Part shown: positions 15,674 through 23,614 of the stretch, one piece after another | Numbering within the stretch: the stretch's first letter is position 1 | Layout of the letters: each line of letters starts with the position of its first letter | NCBI RefSeq assembly: GCF_000282135.1 | Contig: NZ_AKJW01000059.1 | Location: forward strand, 62,001-126,000 | Length of the DNA stretch: 64,000 nucleotides | Reading direction: 5' to 3' | From: Herbaspirillum sp. CF444 | GTDB lineage: Bacteria; Pseudomonadota; Gammaproteobacteria; Burkholderiales; Burkholderiaceae_D | The notes under the pieces: generated by a model | Seen by the model: the letters and a program-made list of their open reading frames with translations, nothing else | Database searches by the model: none | Told to the model about the DNA's origin: nothing | Position numbers and translations under genes: made by a program

Positions 15674-17424
15674 CGTGAGTTTCCGAGCAGGATGCGTCCG
15701 CTGGCGTGCTGGCCGTCGGCGGAATGCAGGCGGAACGCCAGCGCGCTTTTTTGCATGTCGTGTTCCAGCTCCAGGCTGACTGTCGCGCCGGGAACGATCA
15801 CGCGCTGGAATTTCAGCGCCTGCATGCCGGTGCAATCCGGCGGCAGGGGCAGGTACCGGCGCCCCAGTTCCAGCGCCCAGTTCACTTGCGCGACGCCGGG
15901 CAGGATAGGCGTTTCGGGGAAATGGCCTTCGAAATACAGCAGGTCTTCCGGCACGCGCAGTTGCAGAGTGACCTGGGTTTCGGTGCGTTGCATCAGCGTA
16001 TGTTCGGGCAGCAGCGGACGCGTCGGGGTGGGTTCTTCCAGCAACGCGCTCAATGCAGCCAGCGTGGTTTTTCCTTGCGTGTTGGCCGGCATCGCGTCGA
16101 GGTAGCGCCACATGCGCGGCAGCGCCACGCTTTCTATCGCTTCCGCCAGGGCAGCGCGCAGTTGCGTGTTGAGCGCCAGCTTGCCTTGTTGTTCCAGTAC
16201 GCCGCGGCCGGCTGCCGTCGGCACCACAAAAGCCGCGATGCGGTCGCGCTGGCCGGACGCCTGGTGCAGCATGGCGCGCGCTTCCGCCGCCAGCGGCGAG
16301 GCCAGCAGCAGGCGTTCGATCTGGTCGAGCGAGATGCGTTTTTCTTCCAGCTTGACGATGCGGTCGGCGCGGCCGCGCAGGGTGAATTTCTGTTGATCTG
16401 CAAATTCGACTTTGTCGGCCATGCGCAGCCAGTTGCCGTCGGGCAGGTGGGGCGAGCGGACTTCCAGGCAATCGTGTTCGGTGTTCAGCCGCACGTCGAC
16501 ATGCGGCATGGGTTGCCAGCTGTCGTCGCGTTCAATTCCCGGCAAGGGCTGGCGCCAGGCGATGCCGCCGGTTTCCGAGCTGCCGTAGATTTCGATCGGA
16601 TTATGTCCGAATTGCCGCTGCGTCGCTGCCGCAACGTCGGGCAGCAACGGACCGCCGGACGAGAAGATGGCTTGCAGACGGGTGATGTCGGGTTGCACCG
16701 GACTTTCCGGCAAACGTTTCAAATGCGCCGGGCTGGACAGCAGCAACCAGGGGCGTTGCGGGGCAATCGCCGCGAGGTCTTCCGGGAAGAACGCGCTGCG
16801 TGCATGGATCGCGCGGCCCGCGCAAATCGGCCACAGTACTTTGAACAGCAAACCGTAAATATGCTGATGCGAGACAGTGGAGACGATTTCGGAGGCGCCT
16901 GCGCGCGCGCCGAACAGCGCGTCCAGCGTGGCGACTTCGTTCGACATTTGCGAGAGCTTTTTCGGGATGGCTTGCGCGGCGCCGGTACTGCCTGAGGTAT
17001 AGACCACCAGGCCGATGAAGTCGCCGTCCAGTGTGGCGGCAGGTGCGACGGCGGATGCGAGGTTTCCGGAATCCGGAGCAGGGGCAGCCAGCGGCCTCCA
17101 TTCCTGTTCGAAGTCGCCGATGAAGCCGTCAACATCCGCGGCCAGCGCCTTGCATGTCTCCGGCAAGGCGTCGCTGGGCAGGTAGACCGTCTTGCCGGCT
17201 TGCCAGGCGCCGAACAGCGCCGCGGCAAAGGCGATCGTGTCCTGCATGTAGAGCGCGAAATTATTGCCGCCGCGGTTTGCCAGCAGTTGTCGCCATTGGT
17301 CCGTTTCGCGGCGGAATTGTGCGTTGCCGACCGCGTCGCGATTACGCCAGCCGATGAGGTGGTCGTCGGCGCGCGCCGACGACCACATGGCGGGCAGCGC
17401 CAGCATGTCAATGAATTCAGGCAT
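15670..17424 (-). CDS. Acyl-CoA/ACP ligase fused to hotdog dehydratase (ApeH-ApeI type)
   Basis: 584 residues from the ATG at 17424 (an ATG 18 bp upstream is possible; 17424 gives an 8-bp ATGCCTGA overlap). Residues about 1-455 are an AMP-forming adenylation domain: P-loop VVYTSGSTG at about 140-148, YGSSETGG, RADRIVKLEEKRI, and a C-terminal Lys in NTQGKTTL. Residues about 470-584 are a FabA/FabZ-like hotdog with the FEGHFPETPILPG motif around 498. The ligase half probably loads the aryl acid made by the ammonia lyase onto an ACP; the second half should act with the stand-alone dehydratase. In E. coli these are separate genes. Confidence 0.85.
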   Translation of the reverse strand: MPEFIDMLALPAMWSSARADDHLIGWRNRDAVGNAQFRRETDQWRQLLANRGGNNFALYMQDTIAFAAALFGAWQAGKTVYLPSDALPETCKALAADVDGFIGDFEQEWRPLAAPAPDSGNLASAVAPAATLDGDFIGLVVYTSGSTGAAQAIPKKLSQMSNEVATLDALFGARAGASEIVSTVSHQHIYGLLFKVLWPICAGRAIHARSAFFPEDLAAIAPQRPWLLLSSPAHLKRLPESPVQPDITRLQAIFSSGGPLLPDVAAATQRQFGHNPIEIYGSSETGGIAWRQPLPGIERDDSWQPMPHVDVRLNTEHDCLEVRSPHLPDGNWLRMADKVEFADQQKFTLRGRADRIVKLEEKRISLDQIERLLLASPLAAEARAMLHQASGQRDRIAAFVVPTAAGRGVLEQQGKLALNTQLRAALAEAIESVALPRMWRYLDAMPANTQGKTTLAALSALLEEPTPTRPLLPEHTLMQRTETQVTLQLRVPEDLLYFEGHFPETPILPGVAQVNWALELGRRYLPLPPDCTGMQALKFQRVIVPGATVSLELEHDMQKSALAFRLHSADGQHASGRILLGNSR

Positions 17425-17974
17425 GGTGATGACGCCTGACATAGAAGCGCACGATATATTCGCCGACGAACAGCACGCCCATCAGCACGTAGGAAATCGC
17501 GCCGGTGTAGAGCGACCAGACCGCTTCCGAGGCCCACACTGCGGTGGCGAAAGCGATGCAGCCGTTGAGCGCAAAGAAGGCGCACCATACTTGTGTGACG
17601 CGGCGGGTGTAGGCAATGGCGAACGCCGGCAGGTCGGGATCCTGCAGGCGCGCGAGGCGTTCGATGATGGACGGCGGACGCACCAGGCTGGCGCCGAACA
17701 GGGCCAGCATGCCGAGGCTGACGATCACCGGATACAGCTTGAGCGGCAACAGCGCGTTCCAGAACAGCGCCGGTACGGCCAGCGCCAGCGCGGCCAGGCT
17801 CATCCAGCGGTAGCGCTGGCCGAGTTTGAAGGTGAACAGGCGCAACACGGCGATCGCGACCAGCACCAGCGCCAGCAACCGCGGTTCCATTTTCCCGTGC
17901 GCATACCAGATCAACAGTGGATATACCAGGATGATCAGCGTGGTCAGGACATTGGCGAAATCAGGCTTTTTCAT
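17417..17974 (-). CDS. Small polytopic membrane protein of the APE cluster (ApeG-like)
   Basis: 185 residues from the ATG at 17974, with about five hydrophobic helices (residues ~8-24, 32-49, 61-78, 82-98, 125-170). The run RPPSIIERLARLQDPDLP lies in a cytoplasmic loop and is characteristic of the COG4648-like proteins found in APE clusters. Function unknown; it may organise the biosynthetic complex at the membrane. The start overlaps the ACP stop by 14 bp and its stop overlaps the ligase start by 8 bp. The C-terminus is His-rich (RRHHHA). Confidence 0.75.
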   Translation of the reverse strand: MKKPDFANVLTTLIILVYPLLIWYAHGKMEPRLLALVLVAIAVLRLFTFKLGQRYRWMSLAALALAVPALFWNALLPLKLYPVIVSLGMLALFGASLVRPPSIIERLARLQDPDLPAFAIAYTRRVTQVWCAFFALNGCIAFATAVWASEAVWSLYTGAISYVLMGVLFVGEYIVRFYVRRHHHA

Positions 17975-18239
17975 CCGCCTGCAGCAGCGTCGCAATTACG
18001 TCGACCACATCCTGCACGGTGCGCACGGTGCGGAATACGTCGGGCTGGATGCGCTTTCCGGTCATCTGGTTCAGTTTGACGACGATGTCGACGGCGTCGA
18101 TGCTGTCGATGTCGAGATCGGTATAAAGATTCGATTGCGGAGAGATCCTGGCTTTGTCGAGTTCGAACATCTCGTGCAGCATGTCGACGATCCAGACGTA
18201 GATCTCGTCCTTGTTCATGGTTGGCGCTAAGGTGGTCAT
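17961..18239 (-). CDS. Acyl carrier protein (ApeF-type)
   Basis: 92 residues. The phosphopantetheine attachment Ser46 lies in the DIDSIDAVDIV helix, and the overall pattern is that of a type II ACP, with an N-terminal helix (IYVWIVDMLHEMF) and a loop LDKARISPQSNLYTDL. The ATG at 18239 (MTTLAPT) or the second at 18218 (MNKDEIY) could be the start. The protein should be primed by the phosphopantetheinyl transferase of the cluster. It is one of two ACP genes in tandem, separated by a 19-bp gap from the other. Confidence 0.88.
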   Translation of the reverse strand: MTTLAPTMNKDEIYVWIVDMLHEMFELDKARISPQSNLYTDLDIDSIDAVDIVVKLNQMTGKRIQPDVFRTVRTVQDVVDVIATLLQADEKA

Positions 18240-18257
18240 GGTGAGCCTGCTTCCTGC

Positions 18258-18533
18258 TTATTGAGCGTGTTGGCTGTGTTGGAGGTGATTGGCGATCAGG
18301 GCTTCCAGGGATTGAACCGAGGCGAAATGCTTGCGGGTCTCTTCGGAATTCGCGGATAAAACAACGCCGTAGCGTTTTTGCAGAGCGACGCCAAGTTCGA
18401 GGGCGTCGATGGAATCCAGACCCAGTCCGTCGCCGAACAGCGGGGCGGCGGAATCGATGTCGGACGGACGGATGTCTTCCAGTTGCAGAACTTCGATGAT
18501 GAGTTCTTTGATTTCTTCGTCAAGTCTTGGCAT
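18258..18533 (-). CDS. Acyl carrier protein (ApeE-type)
   Basis: 91 residues. Ser41 in GLGLDSIDALELG is the phosphopantetheine site. It has the acidic N-terminus and helix II of type II ACPs. Having two ACPs is typical for APE systems, where one is thought to carry the starter and the other the growing chain. The gene starts 3 bp after the acyltransferase stop, suggesting coupled translation. Confidence 0.88.
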   Translation of the reverse strand: MPRLDEEIKELIIEVLQLEDIRPSDIDSAAPLFGDGLGLDSIDALELGVALQKRYGVVLSANSEETRKHFASVQSLEALIANHLQHSQHAQ

Positions 18534-18536
18534 CGC

Positions 18537-19361
18537 CTAGCTTTCTTTCATGAAATGGTTTTGCAGGTAATACGTGAGCTGGCGTGCTGCCAGGGTCGGA
18601 TTGTCGGCCTGGCCGGTCACTTCCCTGATATCGATATCCTGCTGAATCTCGATGCTGAAGTGTGCCATGGTTGGCGGCACTTTCCACCATTTGTCGCCTT
18701 TGGCGAGTGTTCCCGGCGTGCAACGGATGACCACCGGCGTGATCGCGCATTCGCCGCGCACGGCGACATTGGCTGCGCCGCGCTTGAATGTCATGTTGCC
18801 GTCGGCCGGGGTGCGCGTGCCTTCCGGGAAAATGATCAGGTTGCCGCCGCTGCGGATGGAGGCGATGCAGTCGTCGACCAGTTCCGGGCCGTCTTCGTTG
18901 CTGATATAGCCGGCCGCCCGCACCGGGCCGCGGGTAAAGGGATTGCGCCACAAGGCGCCTTTGACGATGCAATCGGCCTGGCGCACGAAGGCCATCAGCA
19001 AGACGGTATCGATCAGGCTGGGATGGTTGGCGAGGATCAGCAGGCCGCGGCGTTGCAGTCTTTCCAGGCCGCTGATCTCATAGCTGAGTACGCCCAGTGC
19101 GCGCATGAGTTCGACGAAGGCACGGAACGCCAGGCGAATGATGCGGCGCGCCCAGAGCGTGCGGCGCTGTTGGTCGCGCACGACAAGATTGAGCAGCGGA
19201 AAGACGGCCAGTCGCAACGCCAGGCCGCCGGCGCCGAACGCGGCGAAGCTGATGCCAGTCCCACATACTCGCCAGTATTTGCTAAAAAGGGCGTTTTGCC
19301 GCCTGGTCGATTGCTTCGTCGAATGCGTGATCGGCTTTCGTCTGTTCAACCAGTCAAGCAT
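18537..19361 (-). CDS. 1-acyl-glycerol-3-phosphate-type acyltransferase (PlsC family, ApeD-like)
   Basis: 274 residues from the ATG at 19361 (8-bp overlap with the upstream gene). A membrane segment lies at about residues 36-60. The PlsC motifs are LANHPSLID (H-x4-D) and FPEGTRT, with VRAAGYIS in between. It should acylate a lysolipid or another hydroxyl; within the cluster this could link the polyene chain to a lipid, or acylate the sugar. The cluster encodes two acyltransferases of different families, so two acyl attachments are likely. Confidence 0.85.
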   Translation of the reverse strand: MLDWLNRRKPITHSTKQSTRRQNALFSKYWRVCGTGISFAAFGAGGLALRLAVFPLLNLVVRDQQRRTLWARRIIRLAFRAFVELMRALGVLSYEISGLERLQRRGLLILANHPSLIDTVLLMAFVRQADCIVKGALWRNPFTRGPVRAAGYISNEDGPELVDDCIASIRSGGNLIIFPEGTRTPADGNMTFKRGAANVAVRGECAITPVVIRCTPGTLAKGDKWWKVPPTMAHFSIEIQQDIDIREVTGQADNPTLAARQLTYYLQNHFMKES

Positions 19362-20142
19362 GGCGGCTCCAGCGCCAGCGGCGTCCGTTGGCCACGCGCG
19401 CCAGTTCGGCGTCGCGGCGCAGGAAAAAGCGCAGGATGTCCAGTCCGGCCGGGGCTGCGGCGAGATTGACGGCAGTATTGTCCGCCTCGTCCGCTGCAGA
19501 CCAGGACAGCGAAAAACGCTCGCCTGCGTATTTACTGGTGGCCGGTTGCAGCAGCCAGGCCCAGGCATAGCTTTCTTCGGCGCAGTCCTTGTAACTGTCG
19601 AAGGCGGCGGGCGGCGGGCTGTCCGACATGACCAGCAACACTTGCGGCGCGCCGTCGGCCAGCAGGCCGCAGGCTTCGATCAGGGCGTGTTCGACCGTGC
19701 CGGGACCGGCGGCGATGGCGATGCCGTTGCCACGATCGCCGCGTGCTATCGAGAACAGGCCGGCATTGGCGTTGTGTACGGAGAGGCTGAATGCTGTGGG
19801 AGACAGCGGCGCATTGCCGGCCAGTTCCATCAGCAACTCGACCGAACGCGCGCATTCGCCGTGGCGGGAGGCAAAAATGACGGGGATGTCGGATTGCGTC
19901 GGCAGGCATTGGTAAGCCGCCTCCAGCGCCATTTTGCCGGCCGGGCTGGCGCGCCGACGCAACATCGGCGGCATGTCCTTGACTTTGGGTTCGGTCGGTT
20001 CAGAGGGGTGTTTCCGGTCGTGAGCCCACTCCAGCCATGCGGCAGCGGTGTCTAAACCAGGCGCCCAAGCCGTATGCGATGCGACAGAAAAACTGACATC
20101 CCCAAAACGCATATTTCTATTCGAATGCTGTCGATTGCCCAT
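19354..20142 (-). CDS. Ketosynthase-like chain-length factor (ApeC-like), catalytically inactive
   Basis: 262 residues, much shorter than a full ketosynthase (~400). It has the N-terminal thiolase-fold layout (PF13723-type) with KMALEAAYQCLP and the segment where the active-site Cys should be reads FSLSVHNANAG, with no Cys. It therefore cannot condense by itself and should form a heterodimer with the ketosynthase encoded at 5879-7069, setting chain length, as described for APE systems. The ATG at 20142 has GAAGAGAG in front; an in-frame ATG at 20112 is possible. It is the first gene of the cluster, directly downstream of the promoter region. Confidence 0.8.
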   Translation of the reverse strand: MGNRQHSNRNMRFGDVSFSVASHTAWAPGLDTAAAWLEWAHDRKHPSEPTEPKVKDMPPMLRRRASPAGKMALEAAYQCLPTQSDIPVIFASRHGECARSVELLMELAGNAPLSPTAFSLSVHNANAGLFSIARGDRGNGIAIAAGPGTVEHALIEACGLLADGAPQVLLVMSDSPPPAAFDSYKDCAEESYAWAWLLQPATSKYAGERFSLSWSAADEADNTAVNLAAAPAGLDILRFFLRRDAELARVANGRRWRWSRHA

Positions 20143-20199
20143 GCTCTCTTCGCAAACGTTATCGTTATGTCAATCAGATAGGGCAGTTGTTATTTGCGT

Positions 20200-20223
20200 C
20201 CGGAGTCTGTTATACCACTCCGG
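20200..20223. promoter_or_regulatory. Perfect inverted repeat around the APE promoter -10 box
   Basis: CCGGAGT, ten bases, ACTCCGG: a 7+7 perfect palindrome whose centre includes the putative -10 hexamer of the APE promoter. It looks like an operator for a dimeric repressor or activator. No regulator gene is found in the cluster. Confidence 0.55.
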
Positions 20224-20239
20224 CAAGCAATCCTGTCAA
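20209..20239 (-). promoter_or_regulatory. Putative sigma70 promoter of the APE cluster
   Basis: On the minus strand, a perfect -35 TTGACA (20234-20239) and a -10 TATAAC (20209-20214) with a 19-bp spacer, 67 bp upstream of the first start codon. The spacer is 2 bp longer than ideal, which suggests an activator or DNA twisting might be needed. Confidence 0.5.
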
Positions 20240-20390
20240 CCGATCCGATTGTCCGATAATCGCTGCGACCCCCTCGCATTTTTTGTTAATGTGATAACGA
20301 GAGCCGGCTTATTGATCGTTAAAAAAAAGTAAATCAAATATTACGTTAAAAGTCGCTAAGAAATTCTATTTTCAGATGAATATTGAGACC

Positions 20391-20427
20391 AAAAAAAAGG
20401 CAGGGACGAGTTATCGTTCCTACCTGT
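20391..20427 (-). terminator. Terminator-like hairpin, minus strand
   Basis: AGGCAGGGACGA pairs with TCGTTCCTACCT (two wobbles) around a GTTA loop. On the minus strand it is followed by eight T's, so it is best as a terminator for a minus-strand transcript. No protein gene lies upstream on that strand before 20890, which raises the chance of an unannotated small RNA. Confidence 0.5.
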
Positions 20428-20889
20428 TTTGTTCTTGCAATGTATGCAATGAATAAAATAGAACTAACAAAAACGCATTTGATCTATCGTCTTCGACCTA
20501 CATCAGTAAAAATGCAAAACTATGGATTTATTTCATCTGACAACCACAAGCAGTTGAGAAGCTAATTCGTCCAATTCGTGCCAAAAATTAATTTCGGCAC
20601 AGTATAGCCAAGGTCTAACGAGAGGTCAATCAATAACCGGAGTAATCATGTACCCATGAGCATTATTGGTTTATGGGGGACTAACAATGTTTAGTCTTGT
20701 GTCATTCATGTTTTTGATTGCATGCCGAAGACTCCTGGGGCTTTTTTGTCGGAGAACTGGTTGCTGCTGAATGCTTAATTTCTTGCTATTTTTCATGCAG
20801 CGGTGAGGCTGCCGACGGATCGATTAGAGGTGAATAAGCAAATTAGCGGTTAAAATCGCCCCCGAAGGATTCTTAACGATAAGTGAACA

Positions 20890-22659
20890 ATGAAAATACT
20901 GGCTTTTGCTCCGCATTCTGCGATTTGGGTACATGCTTTTCCTGAGGCTCTTGTGCTTGAATCATTACGACAACATGGTCATGAGATTCTGTACATAACG
21001 TGCGGTGAGAAGTTGAATGGTTATTGCATCCCCATGAGCGCTGTCGGTCTCACATGCGAATCTTCAGCATCGGATAAAAAATCTATATGTGATCGTTGTA
21101 ATACGAATGCACGATTGCTCCAGGATGGTTTCGGGTTTCGCGGCCCTGATATTGCATCGCTTGTACACGATTCGGATCAGAGTCAGATCACTGCCATTAT
21201 GGAGACTCTCACGAAGGAAAATTACATCGAATTTGCAATTGATGATGTACCAGTTGGGCGTTATGCTCTATATGAGTTTTTAATAAATCATAAGAAGGAT
21301 TCAATCAAATTTTCAGACTTTGAATGGCGACGGTTTCAACCGGAGCTAAAGAATGCTCTGTATGCTTTTTTTGCCTGCAGGAGGCTTCTTGACGAAGAAA
21401 AACCTGATCGTGTTGCTGTCTACAATGCGTACTATTCAGTAAATCATATATGTTGTGCGCTCGCGGAGCAGCGCAACATTCCGCATTACTATCTACATGC
21501 CGGAAATAATCTCTCAAACAGGCTCCAAACGATTTCTGTCTCTCGTGGCTATGGATTTGCGACATGGAATCGTAATCCTCATTGGGAAACATATAAAAAG
21601 CTTCCCTGCAGTAAGGAGTCGCTTTCCAGTGTCACGAATCATGTTTTGGAGTTGCTGCATGGTACGAGCGTTTTTACCTATTCTGCATCGGCAACGCGAG
21701 GCAGTATTGATTTGAGAAAGTATTTTGGCGTTCGTCCCTCAGAAAAAATTCTTATTGCAACGATGAGTAGCACTGATGAGCGCGTTGCTGCGGAAGCTAT
21801 CGGTGTGCAATTCCCGGATGAGGGGTGCATTTTTCCTACTCAATTTGAATGGATTGAGGCTTTGATAAAGCACTTTGGGGGGCGTTTTGACACGAGGCTA
21901 ATCATTCGAGTTCATCCTCGAAATTTTCCCAATAAACGAGAAGGTGTGAAATCGGCGCAAGCGGTGAAGTTAGAAAAACTGCTCGTTGATCTGCCGGATA
22001 ATATTTGCGTGAACTGGCCTTCCGATAACATTTCAATGTATCACTTGGCAGACATTGCGGATGTCATTTTAAATGGTTGGTCAAATGCCGGAAAGGAGAT
22101 GAGCCTGCTGGGGCTGCCGGTAGTCTTGTATTCTCATGAGCTGGTGACTTCGTATCCGGCGTCGATTAATTATGTCGGGGATACTCTGAAAACTTATTTT
22201 TCGGAGATCGAGCGAGCGATATCGGACGGATGGAGTTTCGAGAATATTCGCAACGCTTATAGATGGTGCGCTTTTGAATACTATCGTTCCCTATTTGATA
22301 TATCTGAAAGTTTTCCGGCGCCTGCGCCATTAAGTGCAGATTTTCTTTCCAGATTGAAGCGCAGGGTCATAAGAGGTTTTTTCCCGAATCAGAGGGCAAT
22401 GCGTGATATCGCCAATCGAGCACCATTTCTGAAGGAGGGAAAGATAATTAACGATCTTGTTTCTAAAGGTGGAACAAGTGTGTTCGATGTTATTTCGCCT
22501 CAGTCCCCAACGGAGATTTTATTTGAACAAGAAACAGCATTCTTGATTGCCGAAATTAAGAGAATCTATGATGTCCTTTATGGTGGGGAAGGGCGCGAAG
22601 TTTGTGGTGGTTTAGGTTTGAAGCTTAAGACTCTTCTCGACAATAATGCGGTCACGTAA
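20890..22659 (+). CDS. Glycosyltransferase-like protein (capsule/CDP-glycerol type), tentative
   Basis: 589 residues, soluble, with two Rossmann-like halves: an N-terminal part (MKILAFAPHSAIWVHAFPEALVL) with a Cys-rich patch (about residues 40-75: CGEKLNGYC, CES, CDRC) and a C-terminal part with HPRNFP, NISMYHLADIADVILNGWSNAGKEMSLLG and VVLYSHE. The last blocks resemble the donor-binding lobe of capsule-type or CDP-glycerol-type GT-B enzymes. I did not recognise a specific family. It starts the AT-rich three-gene set, with 14 bp overlap to the next open frame, so it probably handles the glycan that the next two proteins modify. Confidence 0.6.
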   Translation: MKILAFAPHSAIWVHAFPEALVLESLRQHGHEILYITCGEKLNGYCIPMSAVGLTCESSASDKKSICDRCNTNARLLQDGFGFRGPDIASLVHDSDQSQITAIMETLTKENYIEFAIDDVPVGRYALYEFLINHKKDSIKFSDFEWRRFQPELKNALYAFFACRRLLDEEKPDRVAVYNAYYSVNHICCALAEQRNIPHYYLHAGNNLSNRLQTISVSRGYGFATWNRNPHWETYKKLPCSKESLSSVTNHVLELLHGTSVFTYSASATRGSIDLRKYFGVRPSEKILIATMSSTDERVAAEAIGVQFPDEGCIFPTQFEWIEALIKHFGGRFDTRLIIRVHPRNFPNKREGVKSAQAVKLEKLLVDLPDNICVNWPSDNISMYHLADIADVILNGWSNAGKEMSLLGLPVVLYSHELVTSYPASINYVGDTLKTYFSEIERAISDGWSFENIRNAYRWCAFEYYRSLFDISESFPAPAPLSADFLSRLKRRVIRGFFPNQRAMRDIANRAPFLKEGKIINDLVSKGGTSVFDVISPQSPTEILFEQETAFLIAEIKRIYDVLYGGEGREVCGGLGLKLKTLLDNNAVT

Positions 22660-22681
22660 CAACGGCGAAAGTGAATCTGAT

Positions 22682-23614
22682 ATGCAAGAAAAAACGCATG
22701 GGGTTATGTTTCACCATTTTCATGGCGAAAATCATCCGCGAGGCCAAGGCTCTATATCGGCAGAAACGTTTGCCGCGATGATTGTTTTCCTCGAAAGCAA
22801 TTACTCCATTCTCAATGCGCGTGAATATATGGAGAGGCTCATCGCAGGAAGGCTTGCGCCTAAAGATATTTGTTTAACCTTTGATGATGCGCTTCTGTGT
22901 CAAGTCGATATCGCGTTGCCAATACTGCGAGAAAAAAAGATTGAGGCTTTTTTTTTCGTATATTCATCGCCATTGAAAGGCGATCCTGATTTTTTGGAGA
23001 TATATCGTCATTTTCGTACGACTGCCTATGAATCAATTGACGATTTTTATGGCGAATTTTTCTTGTTTGCTGAAAAACGAAATAAGACTCTCTATCGCGA
23101 GGCCGTGAATAGTTTTGACGAAGCGACATATTTATCTGCCTTTCCTTTCTATTCTACGGCTGACCGATGGTTCCGCTATTTACGTGATCTCGTTTTATCC
23201 AAGGAGGACTACGCATCAATTATGCTTTTGATGTTTGAAAGTAAGGCATATGACCCGTTGCAGGTATTGGGTAAATTGTGGATGAGTGATTCGCATGTTG
23301 AAATTCTCCATAAAGAGGGCCATCTCGTGGGACTGCACTCGTACTCACATCCAACGACGTTGCATACTTTGACATTAGAGCAGCAGAGCGCCGAATATTT
23401 GGACAATTATCTCCATCTGCAAGACGTGCTGGGAAGTCCTCCTATTTCAATGTCGCATCCATGCGGAAACTATGGTGCGGGGACGTTAGATATATTGAAG
23501 AAAATGGGAATCAAAATAGGGTTCAGATCAAGTCTGAGTACGCCTGATGTCGTATCGAATTTAGAGGTGCCCAGGCAGGATCACGCTAATGTATTGGTGG
23601 AAATGTCTAAATGA
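22682..23614 (+). CDS. Polysaccharide deacetylase (NodB-like)
   Basis: 310 residues from ATG 22682; an ATG 36 bp upstream (22646) overlaps the previous gene by 14 bp and is also possible, but 22682 has GAAAGTGA ahead. NodB signatures: VMFHHFHG near the start, ICLTFDDA (metal-binding Asp-Asp) at about 75, GLHSYSHPT (His-x3-His) at about 220, and HPCGNYG later. It should hydrolyse N-acetyl groups from sugars. A longer-than-usual helical insert (about 110-200) separates motifs 1 and 2. Its stop overlaps the formyltransferase start by 4 bp. Confidence 0.82.
   Translation: MQEKTHGVMFHHFHGENHPRGQGSISAETFAAMIVFLESNYSILNAREYMERLIAGRLAPKDICLTFDDALLCQVDIALPILREKKIEAFFFVYSSPLKGDPDFLEIYRHFRTTAYESIDDFYGEFFLFAEKRNKTLYREAVNSFDEATYLSAFPFYSTADRWFRYLRDLVLSKEDYASIMLLMFESKAYDPLQVLGKLWMSDSHVEILHKEGHLVGLHSYSHPTTLHTLTLEQQSAEYLDNYLHLQDVLGSPPISMSHPCGNYGAGTLDILKKMGIKIGFRSSLSTPDVVSNLEVPRQDHANVLVEMSK

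Larger units (their letters stand above)
2211..20142 (-). other. Aryl polyene (APE/xanthomonadin-type) pigment biosynthetic gene cluster
   Basis: Twenty minus-strand genes with almost no gaps, most overlapping by 4-14 bp. The set matches the APE type II fatty-acid-synthase-like system: CLF-like protein, two ACPs, ligase/dehydratase, two ketosynthases, ketoreductase, dehydratase, thioesterase, glycosyltransferase, acyltransferases, LolA-like carrier, MMPL exporter, lipoprotein, FAD oxidoreductase, ammonia lyase and phosphopantetheinyl transferase. APEs are yellow polyenes with an aryl head group, attached to the outer membrane and protective against oxidative stress. Names such as ApeE or ApeO used in the entries below refer to similarity by domain and order with the Escherichia coli/Vibrio clusters, recalled from knowledge rather than alignment. 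Confidence 0.9.
20143..20889. other. AT-rich non-coding region between divergent APE and glycan genes
   Basis: 747 bp without a credible gene; short open frames here lack ribosome sites. It contains the APE promoter and palindrome (20200-20239), a terminator-like hairpin (20391-20424), an inverted repeat GTGCC-rich at 20578-20600 (GTGCCAAAA and TTTCGGCAC), and a -10-like TAAAAT at 20851-20856 ahead of the gene at 20890. The base composition is far more AT-rich than the cluster next to it. Confidence 0.6.

Noticed and set aside
20300..20312. Partial match (GAGAGCCGG) to the tRNA-Leu 3' end, as a possible attachment site
   Set aside because: Only about 7-8 bases match; too short for a direct repeat left by an integrase.
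20383..20565. A 60-codon open frame in the AT-rich spacer
   Set aside because: No ribosome-binding site, it begins within the terminator-like hairpin, and its composition looks random.
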